This document shows, in pieces, positions 1 through 6,202 of a DNA stretch of 6,922 nt. The first letter of the stretch is position 1; every line of letters starts with the position of its first letter. The stretch comes from a bacterium (lineage in GTDB: Bacteria > UBA9089 > UBA9088), in contig DNCM01000032.1 in NCBI GenBank assembly GCA_003498085.1, positions 1 to 6,922 on the forward strand, given 5' to 3'. The notes under the pieces are model-generated. The model was not told where the DNA came from. It searched no databases and was given only the letters and a program-made list of their open reading frames with translations. The position numbers were made by a program, and so were the translations under genes.

Positions 1-301
1 ATCAAGGCTGCTTACGACCTTTAAGTTCTTCCAAAAGCTTAAGAACTAGATGCTAACATAGATTACAATAGGAAAGTATTGGTTGATTGTTCTTTAATAC
101 CCATAATTATAGTGCTTATATCAGATTTGACAGAAGTTGGGAAATTTGTGACATCCTGTCTTAAAAAGTTGACATAAAAAGACTTTGTGTAGTAAGCTTT
201 TCATAGAGCTTATGGATACAACTCTAATAGATAGAGTACAACCAATAGAATATTTGACAATAGTTACATTTTGGTCAATAGCCTACCTAAAAAAATAAAC
301 A
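1..301. other. Gene-free upstream stretch with small inverted repeats
   Basis: No gene can be supported here; all six frames are broken by stops into short pieces. The longest stop-free pieces are about 44 codons on the + strand (43-177) and about 52 codons on the minus strand (about 121-282). Neither has a recognisable product. Short inverted repeats are present: AGTTCTT/AAGAACT (24-30 and 41-47), TAAGCT/AGCTTA (193-198 and 207-212) and ACTCTA/TAGAGT (221-226 and 232-237). Six-base arms at this spacing are expected by chance in AT-rich DNA. Three exact TTGACA boxes occur at 127-132, 169-174 and 254-259, but none has a good TATAAT-like partner 16-18 bases downstream. The stretch may hold the waaA promoter, decayed coding sequence, or both. 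Confidence 0.6.
212..298 (+). other. 28-codon open stretch in frame with and just before waaA
   Basis: This ATG-started stretch of 28 codons ends with TAA at 296-298, and one codon (ACA) separates it from the waaA ATG in the same frame. Its second half is hydrophobic and ends in two lysines (YLTIVTFWSIAYLKK), a pattern like the short membrane anchor found at the N terminus of many WaaA proteins. If the TAA were a sense codon, waaA would read through as a protein of about 398 residues with an anchor. It could equally be a chance open stretch or a short leader peptide. There is no clear ribosome binding site, and conservation cannot be tested here. Confidence 0.2.
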
Positions 302-1408
302 ATGGACCCGATTATTCTTCAGAGGTTTGGTTTTTTCCTTCCAAAGATTAATCCTAAAATTTGGATACACTGTGCATCTGTTGGGGAAATCATGGGAATT
401 AAACCATTCATTGACCAATTGAGAAATATTCCTGTTGTTGTTTCTACAATGACAAAGGCAGGATATAACTTAGCAAAGGAATGGAATTTAAGCGTCCTAT
501 ACCTCCCCATTGATTTTAGCTTTATTGTAAACAGGGTATTAAAGAAAATTTCACCAAGCCTTCTTATAATCTCTGAAACAGAGCTTTGGCCAAATCTAAT
601 AAAAGAGGCAAAAAAACAGGAAATTAAACTTGTTCTTATAAATGGAAGGCTTACTGAAAAAAGCAAAAAGAGGTATTTGATGTTTGGCAGTTTAATGAAA
701 AAAGTAGTCTCCTCCTTTGACCTTGTCCTTGCCCAAACAGAGCAAGATGCAGAAAGGCTTTCACAATTAGGGGCAAAGGAAATAATTATTTCTGGAAATA
801 CAAAGTTTGACTGGCTTAATGATGACATTCCCCTTCCATCTATAAAATTTGATGATAAAAAAATAATAGTCTTTGGAAGTATTAGAGAGAAGGAGGAAGA
901 TATTGTTTTAAGGTTATCAAGAAGGCTTCATGAAGAGATAAATGACCTTACTACAGTTATTGCCCCAAGGCATCTTAAGAGAGTTTCTATAATCCTAAAA
1001 AAGGAACCAAATATGATAAGAAGAAGTTTAACATCATCTGTTCCATCTCGTTCAATTCTTCTTTTGGATACAATTGGCGAACTTAAGTCTTTCTATAAGA
1101 TTGCATCCATTGCATTTGTTGGTGGCTCACTTTTTCCATATGGATGCCATAATCTAGTAGAACCTGCAGTCTTTGGTGTTCCTGTGTTATTTGGAAAATA
1201 TACCAGTAATTTTTCGGATTTTGCAGAAAAACTAAATGATAATGGAGGTTTTATGGTTTCTGATGAAAAAATGCTTTATGAAAAGATTTTATATCTAATT
1301 AAAAATGAAGATATAAAAAGAAAAATTGGAGAAAAAGCAAAAAATACTGCACAATCCTTAATGGGTGCATCAAAAATAAATGTCCATTATATTATGAAGT
1401 TATTATGA
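302..1408 (+). CDS. waaA: 3-deoxy-D-manno-octulosonic acid (Kdo) transferase, GT30 family
   Basis: This enzyme transfers Kdo from CMP-Kdo to the lipid A precursor at the cytoplasmic face of the inner membrane, the first step of LPS core assembly. The N-terminal acceptor domain (about residues 7-170) carries RFG (8-10), IHCASVGE (22-29), ETELWPN (92-98) and NTKFD (166-170). Glu29 and Glu92 match the two glutamates known to be critical in the Aquifex aeolicus enzyme. The C-terminal nucleotide-binding domain carries APRH (221-224), DTIGEL (256-261) and FVGGS...GCHNLVEPA (272-289), where most relatives have GGHN. At 368 residues it lacks the N-terminal membrane anchor of typical enzymes of about 420 residues, but the Aquifex enzyme is also short and anchorless. 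ATG 302 is the only usable start: TAA lies at 296-298, and the next Met would remove Glu29. No Shine-Dalgarno sequence is visible. The stop overlaps the start of the next gene. Confidence 0.93.
   Translation: MDPIILQRFGFFLPKINPKIWIHCASVGEIMGIKPFIDQLRNIPVVVSTMTKAGYNLAKEWNLSVLYLPIDFSFIVNRVLKKISPSLLIISETELWPNLIKEAKKQEIKLVLINGRLTEKSKKRYLMFGSLMKKVVSSFDLVLAQTEQDAERLSQLGAKEIIISGNTKFDWLNDDIPLPSIKFDDKKIIVFGSIREKEEDIVLRLSRRLHEEINDLTTVIAPRHLKRVSIILKKEPNMIRRSLTSSVPSRSILLLDTIGELKSFYKIASIAFVGGSLFPYGCHNLVEPAVFGVPVLFGKYTSNFSDFAEKLNDNGGFMVSDEKMLYEKILYLIKNEDIKRKIGEKAKNTAQSLMGASKINVHYIMKLL
1405..1408 (+). promoter_or_regulatory. ATGA stop/start overlap, waaA to first ligase-like gene
   Basis: The start codon ATG (1405-1407) and the waaA stop TGA (1406-1408) share bases. 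No purine-rich ribosome binding site precedes the start, so the downstream gene is probably translated by ribosomes that finish waaA and restart. That ties the amounts of the two proteins together. The coupling is inferred from the overlap. Confidence 0.7.
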
Positions 1409-3774
1409 AAAAAGGAAATAAAAAGAGTATTGAGAAGATAATCGTTGTCTCATATCTTCTTATTTTGTTTATAGTTCCCCTTATTTTCCTTGTTCCCGTA
1501 AACTCTGTTGACCTTACAAAAATAGGTGTCCTTTGGGGGCTTCTTTCTATAATCCTCTGTCTTTGGTCATATAATTTCCTTAAAGAAAAAAGGCTTTATT
1601 TAATTTCAAGTCCAATTGGGTTTCCTGCTATTGGTTTCTTTTGGATAGCAATCCTTGCAACGATATTCTCTCAATACCCAAGAATAAGTCTAGTAGGAGA
1701 GTATAACAGGCTTCAAGGGCTTCTTACTATATCTGGATATATTATCCTTTTTTATATCTCATATATTTTATCAAGAAGCAAAAGGGTCTTATCTTTTGTC
1801 TTTGATACCATCCTACTTTCAAACTTCTCTGCAGGTATCTATGGAATAGCCCAAAGACTTGGCCTTGACCCGTATGATTGGTCAGGAGGTGTCTGGACAA
1901 GGGTTCATTCAACATTTGGAAATCCCGTATTTTATGCAGCATGGCTTTCTATGATCCTTCCATTGAATCTTGCTCTATGCCTCAGAGAGGAGAATGAGAA
2001 AAAAAGGTTTATTTATATCCTATCTTTTCTTTATACATATATGCTCCTTCTTTTTGCCAATACAAGGGCAACATTCATTGGTTTTGGTGGTAGTATGTTT
2101 TTATTTTCCTTGTTTATTTTGGGACTAAAACTTTCTTTTGCCTTATATGGAATAATATCCATTGCCTTTGTAGGTGTTTTTATCTTCGTCATCTATTTTC
2201 TCAATCCAGTAGGATATCCGGCATTATTCCTTGGTGGAATTTTTATCGGCCTTTTGTTTTTTGGTCCACTTATCTTTGTTAACAAGCTCTTTCCAAAAAA
2301 AGGTATTTTTGCAGTTTTCATTGGATCTTTTCTTCTTACTATTATCTTTTCGCTTTCTCCGTCATCAATTGCAGGAAGGTTCTTTACAACGATTGATATA
2401 AAGAAAGAAAAAAAGCAGGAAGAAAAGCTAGAAGTAGTTCAAGATGTAAGGGATGAAGCCGCAGAGATATTTTCCTCATCTGCGGCTGTTAGGATTATGA
2501 TGTGGAGGGCATGTGCTAGGATTGTAAAAGATTATCCAATCCTCGGTATTGGTCCAGAAACACTAGGCTATGTATTTCCGAGATATAGGGATATTGCTTA
2601 TGTTCGGACATTTTCAGAGCATCTTGGGACAAACAGGGCACATAATGAAATTTTAGATACAGCTCTTAATTTTGGGATAGCCGGACTTATTGTCTATATC
2701 TTACTATTTTCTTTTTTGTTTTGGATTGGGATAAAAAACTTAAGCTTTTCAAAGGAAAGATTTGTACTTATCGGAATAATTGGCCTTCAGGCTGCATATC
2801 TTATTCAAAATGAATTTTCCTTTGGTGCAACAACAATAACATCTCTGTCCTGGGTTATGATCGGCATTTTGGGAGGATTGACATCCCGAGAAAAGATAGT
2901 AACCATTGAAAATAAAAAAGCAAAGCTTTTTTTTGGAATACCCCTTGTTCTTCTTCCTACAATTGTTGTTTTACTCCTTATTCCATATTTCATAGGGGAT
3001 ATTGAACACAGAAAGGGAAGGGTTTACGAAGAATCAAATATGTCTGATTTGGCGATTAAGTACTACAAAAATTCTTTATTTTGGTATCCATTTGAAAATA
3101 GCTATTACTATCCACTAACAAAGATGCTCCTTGTAAGGGGAAGGGATGAAATAGATGAAGGATGTAAGTTTTTAAGGCAAGCATTAACCTACACACCATC
3201 ATCCCCATCTCTATGGCATTCATTAGGGACAGGTTATTATCTTAGAGGTGGAGATGGTGCAGTGGAAAGGGCAATGGCATGTTATAGAAAGGTCTTTGAA
3301 ATAGATCCGCTGTATGCACCAAGCCACCATTATATTGGAGTTATCCTTAAAGATATAGGTAAAATAGACGAGGCAAAAAAATCTTTAGAATATGCTATCA
3401 ACCTAAGGCCAGAAAATCCAGAATTCCTTGAGACATTAGGTTATTTATATATGGATATAGGAAACAGTGAAGAGGCAAAAAAGGTATGGGAAAAGATTAT
3501 TAAAAATTTTCCAAATTATTCAAATATTAAGGATGTCCGAACAAGGTTATCTCTTATTTACTATAACAAAGGGGTGTTGGATGAGTGTATAGAGCAATGC
3601 AAGGAGATTCTAAAAATAGATCCAAATGACATAAATACAAGAAAAAATTTAGCAACCCTTTATTATACCAAGAAAAATTGGCAAGAAGCAGTTATGGAGT
3701 GTAGAATAATATTACAACAAGAGCCAAACAATACATATGCAAAAAATATGCTTTTTGCGATGGGGATAAGATGA
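1405..3774 (+). CDS. O-antigen ligase/polymerase-like membrane protein with C-terminal TPR domain (paralogue 1)
   Basis: This is a polytopic inner-membrane protein of the WaaL/Wzy (Wzy_C) class. Such proteins move undecaprenyl-linked glycan onto an acceptor, or polymerise it, at the periplasmic face. By eye there are about 15 membrane segments: eleven before and four after a large loop at residues 320-420, with Lys/Arg-rich cytoplasmic turns. Class hallmarks are FGNPVF (171-176), NTRA (219-222), VRIMMWRA (362-369), DYPILGIGPE (376-385) and AHNEIL (412-417) followed by GIAGL. Arg221, Arg363 and His413 are candidates for the conserved Arg/His residues of WaaL. The loop contains a strongly charged Lys/Glu-rich insert at 333-357. 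Residues 535-780 hold about six or seven TPR units (for example APSHHYIGVILKDIGKIDEA), predicted to be periplasmic and suited to binding a protein partner. It overlaps waaA and the next gene by 4 bases each. Ligase versus polymerase versus protein O-glycosyltransferase cannot be decided. Confidence 0.87.
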   Translation: MKKGNKKSIEKIIVVSYLLILFIVPLIFLVPVNSVDLTKIGVLWGLLSIILCLWSYNFLKEKRLYLISSPIGFPAIGFFWIAILATIFSQYPRISLVGEYNRLQGLLTISGYIILFYISYILSRSKRVLSFVFDTILLSNFSAGIYGIAQRLGLDPYDWSGGVWTRVHSTFGNPVFYAAWLSMILPLNLALCLREENEKKRFIYILSFLYTYMLLLFANTRATFIGFGGSMFLFSLFILGLKLSFALYGIISIAFVGVFIFVIYFLNPVGYPALFLGGIFIGLLFFGPLIFVNKLFPKKGIFAVFIGSFLLTIIFSLSPSSIAGRFFTTIDIKKEKKQEEKLEVVQDVRDEAAEIFSSSAAVRIMMWRACARIVKDYPILGIGPETLGYVFPRYRDIAYVRTFSEHLGTNRAHNEILDTALNFGIAGLIVYILLFSFLFWIGIKNLSFSKERFVLIGIIGLQAAYLIQNEFSFGATTITSLSWVMIGILGGLTSREKIVTIENKKAKLFFGIPLVLLPTIVVLLLIPYFIGDIEHRKGRVYEESNMSDLAIKYYKNSLFWYPFENSYYYPLTKMLLVRGRDEIDEGCKFLRQALTYTPSSPSLWHSLGTGYYLRGGDGAVERAMACYRKVFEIDPLYAPSHHYIGVILKDIGKIDEAKKSLEYAINLRPENPEFLETLGYLYMDIGNSEEAKKVWEKIIKNFPNYSNIKDVRTRLSLIYYNKGVLDECIEQCKEILKIDPNDINTRKNLATLYYTKKNWQEAVMECRIILQQEPNNTYAKNMLFAMGIR
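3771..3774 (+). promoter_or_regulatory. ATGA stop/start overlap between the two ligase-like genes
   Basis: ATG at 3771-3773 overlaps the TGA stop of paralogue 1 at 3772-3774, repeating the arrangement at the previous junction. A GGGGA tract at 3762-3766, four bases before the ATG, is the nearest thing to a ribosome binding site in the window, but it is a poor match to AGGAGG. Coupled re-initiation is the likeliest mode of translation. Confidence 0.65.
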
Positions 3775-6167
3775 AAAACATAATTTTTATTTCTGAAATC
3801 ATTATAAAATCTGGATTACTCTGTGCTTGTTTTTTTATTCCACTTTATTTTGACCTCCGCGTTCATAATGTCTTTGATGTGTCAAAGGTTTCTTCTATGT
3901 ATATAATTTGCACAATTATCCTCTTTGGCTGGGCAATAAGGCTTATATTCTCAAAAAATGAAAAAAAGATAGTGTTTGGTCCACTAAAATACCCTATCAT
4001 TTGTTTTTTCCTTATCTCTCTTATCGCTGTTATTTTTTCACAAAATAAAATTATTTCAATCTTTGGCTATTATAGACATTATGAAGGGTTTACTTCTTTA
4101 ATCTGCTATCTTATCTTGTTTTTTACAGTGATAAACCTATTCGATAGAAATTCTATTCTATGGGTAATCGATGTTTTACTTTTCACAGGTGTAGCATGTT
4201 CATTATATGGGGTAATTCAACACATTGAACTTGATCCATTTTCATGGAGTGGTGCGGCTGGAAATCCAAATAGAGTAAGCTCTTCATTTGGTAATCCTGT
4301 GTTCTTTGGAGGGTATATTGTTACCCTTCTTCCTATTGCACTCGCCAGGTGTCTTTCGTCTGTAAAGAAACTGGATATCGCTATTTACGGCATTTCCTTC
4401 TTTTTTATCTGTCTTGGATTTTTCTTAAACAACAGCAGGGCTTGCTATGTTGGATTGTCCTTTGGAGGACTTCTTTTTTTATTCCTCATCTTAAAGATTG
4501 GCATTCTTTTCACAAAGAAAACATTAATGATTCTCCTTATTTTTATTATTCCAGGTATTTATTTTAACCTAGTAAAAGAAGAAACATCTGCTGTTTCAAG
4601 GTTCATTACAACATTTACAGGAAAGGAGCATGCAGAACAGCCATCAGAGATTGCATATAAGGCATCATCATATGGATTTGAAGGTTCTGCTGGGGTAAGA
4701 TTATATATCTGGAAGGATGTTTTGAATATGATAAAAGCATTTCCTGTTTTTGGTGTTGGACTCGATTGCCTCGGCGCTTTATATCTTAAATATAGGTCGA
4801 TTGGTGTCTATAGGATTGAAGGTGATGCAAAAGCAGATTCAGCACATAATGAGTTTTTAGATATTGCAGTAACAAGGGGGATACCTGGGTTAATCATATA
4901 TCTCTGGCTTATTATCTATCTTCTTATTCTTTGCATAAAAAAAGGTATATCTTCAAAAGAAAATGGGCTTTTGCTTATTGGTATCGCTTGCGGCTTGCTT
5001 TCTTACTACCTTCAAACACTATTTTCATTTGGAGTTACTCCTGTATTCACAACCATGTGGACTGTTATGGGTACAGGTTGCGTCTTTCTTCTTGATGCAA
5101 AATCAAAAGAAAAAATCCCTGGTTGGCATCCTATTTTATCTATTACCTCAATCATTATCTCCCTATTTGCCTTGCTTCTTTCCTTTCATGGCTGGTATAT
5201 GATTCTGTCAATTATTATTGCCATTTTGGCAATGTCACCAATTGCCTACATTTCAACAAACAAACAACAAAGACAACAAACTTCCCCAAAAAGGTTTTAT
5301 TTGTTTATGGGTTCAATAATTATCTTATCGATCTTATTACTTGCAAGTATTTGCCCATACTACGCAGATATTTATCATAAAACTGCTATAAAAAAAGAAG
5401 GCCTAGATAAAATAAAATGGTTTGAAAAGGCAATTAAGCTTAATCCAACTGTTGATTGGTATCAAGGTGAGCTTATGAGATTTCTCCTTGGGGAGGCAAA
5501 GACAAAGAGAGATGTCGCTTACCTTGAGTGGGTAATTTCAAGGATAAAAAAGACGATAAAGCTATTTCCACAAGATGCAAATAATCATAACACCCTTGGC
5601 CTTGCCTATGATTTTAAACAGGAACTAACGGGAGAAGATATGAGGGAATTAACCATTGCTTCATACAAGAATGCAATATTTTATAATCCATTCTATGTTG
5701 GTGCACATAACAATATCGGTGTCTTATATGGAAGAGATGGAAGCTATGAAGAAGCAGAAAAGTATTTCACAGAAGGCCTAAAGATTGAACCATATAATTC
5801 TATATCATTGGAAAACCTACACAAAATAGCAGAGGCATATATATTTTATAAAAAGTTCGATTCTGCAACAAGGGTTCTTGTGAATATTTACAAATTCTCA
5901 CCTAAATATCCAAGGATTATGGAGATATTTACAAGTCTTGGAAATATTTACAAGGATATGGGGAGAATGGATAAAATTGAAGAAATTTGTCATCTTATGA
6001 TAGAAGCAGACCCAGAGAATACTATTGCACACAGAAATCTTGGTTCGATCTATTACACTCAAGGAAAATATAAAGAGGCGATCAGAGAATTTGAGTTTGT
6101 TTTAAAGAAAGAGCCAGATGATGCCTACTCAAAAAACCTCCTTTCTCTATGTAGAGAAAGGAATTGA
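3771..6167 (+). CDS. O-antigen ligase/polymerase-like membrane protein with C-terminal TPR domain (paralogue 2)
   Basis: This is a diverged tandem paralogue of the preceding gene with the same plan: a Wzy_C/WaaL-like membrane core and a TPR tail. Matching blocks include YGVIQ...LDPFSWSG (146-161), SSFGNPVFFG (171-180), NSRA (221-224), GVRLYIWKD (308-316), FPVFGVGLD (324-332) and SAHNEFLD (357-364) followed by RGIPGL. Arg223, Arg310 and His359 are the equivalent candidate catalytic residues. I count about 15 membrane segments, but with nine before and six after the large periplasmic loop (267-365). The extra helix pair lies at about 453-494, whereas paralogue 1 has its extra pair before the loop. 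Residues 534-788 hold about six or seven TPR units, ending in one closely like the last unit of paralogue 1. The last codons lie in a strong palindrome, and the stop sits in the presumed -35 box of gyrB. A distinct step or acceptor from paralogue 1 is plausible but unproven. Confidence 0.87.
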   Translation: MKNIIFISEIIIKSGLLCACFFIPLYFDLRVHNVFDVSKVSSMYIICTIILFGWAIRLIFSKNEKKIVFGPLKYPIICFFLISLIAVIFSQNKIISIFGYYRHYEGFTSLICYLILFFTVINLFDRNSILWVIDVLLFTGVACSLYGVIQHIELDPFSWSGAAGNPNRVSSSFGNPVFFGGYIVTLLPIALARCLSSVKKLDIAIYGISFFFICLGFFLNNSRACYVGLSFGGLLFLFLILKIGILFTKKTLMILLIFIIPGIYFNLVKEETSAVSRFITTFTGKEHAEQPSEIAYKASSYGFEGSAGVRLYIWKDVLNMIKAFPVFGVGLDCLGALYLKYRSIGVYRIEGDAKADSAHNEFLDIAVTRGIPGLIIYLWLIIYLLILCIKKGISSKENGLLLIGIACGLLSYYLQTLFSFGVTPVFTTMWTVMGTGCVFLLDAKSKEKIPGWHPILSITSIIISLFALLLSFHGWYMILSIIIAILAMSPIAYISTNKQQRQQTSPKRFYLFMGSIIILSILLLASICPYYADIYHKTAIKKEGLDKIKWFEKAIKLNPTVDWYQGELMRFLLGEAKTKRDVAYLEWVISRIKKTIKLFPQDANNHNTLGLAYDFKQELTGEDMRELTIASYKNAIFYNPFYVGAHNNIGVLYGRDGSYEEAEKYFTEGLKIEPYNSISLENLHKIAEAYIFYKKFDSATRVLVNIYKFSPKYPRIMEIFTSLGNIYKDMGRMDKIEEICHLMIEADPENTIAHRNLGSIYYTQGKYKEAIREFEFVLKKEPDDAYSKNLLSLCRERN
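6139..6162 (+). terminator. Palindrome at the end of the surface operon: possible terminator or operator
   Basis: Arms TCCTTTCTCTA (6139-6149) and TAGAGAAAGGA (6152-6162) are perfect reverse complements around a TG centre. As RNA this gives a 10-pair stem with an AUGU loop. It lies inside the last codons of the second ligase-like gene, ending three bases before the stop codon. The following bases, ATTGAATTTTCTC, are U-rich but not a clean U run, so termination may be partial. Since it also abuts the predicted gyrB -35 box, a protein-binding dyad is an alternative. Confidence 0.5.
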
Positions 6168-6192
6168 ATTTTCTCGTATAAGATAGTATTAT
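6164..6192 (+). promoter_or_regulatory. Predicted gyrB promoter, leaderless spacing
   Basis: TTGAAT (6164-6169) and TATTAT (6187-6192) are separated by exactly 17 bases and match the sigma-70 consensus at 4/6 and 5/6 positions. Transcription would start about 6-9 bases after the -10 box, at about 6198-6201, on or next to the gyrB ATG at 6201. The mRNA would then have no leader, which fits the lack of a Shine-Dalgarno sequence. The call rests on box matches alone in AT-rich DNA. Confidence 0.45.
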
Positions 6193-6202
6193 TATATCTT
6201 AT
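6178..6202. repeat. 8-base inverted repeat flanking the -10 box and overlapping the gyrB start codon
   Basis: ATAAGATA (6178-6185) and TATCTTAT (6195-6202) are perfect reverse complements around a 9-base spacer that contains the TATTAT box. The right arm covers the first two bases of the gyrB ATG. It could be a repressor site over the core promoter. If transcription begins further upstream, it could be a weak AU-rich hairpin hiding the start codon. Chance is possible in sequence this rich in A and T. Confidence 0.4.

Noticed and set aside
127..259. Three exact TTGACA hexamers taken as waaA promoters
   Set aside because: None has a -10 box matching more than 3 of 6 positions at 16-18 bases, so I do not call a promoter from them, although one may still be used.
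319..828. A 169-codon open frame on the minus strand opposite waaA
   Set aside because: It lies wholly within waaA, whose motifs are clear. The translation is low in complexity with no recognisable domain, so it is a shadow of the coding strand.
2927..2934. Run of eight T in paralogue 1 as a slippage or frameshift site
   Set aside because: The reading frame continues with conserved features on both sides, so no frameshift is needed.
5884..5953. Three copies of ATATTTACAA in paralogue 2
   Set aside because: They fall at NIYK/EIFT positions in helices of the TPR region and have irregular spacing. Shared codon use explains them better than a DNA repeat element.
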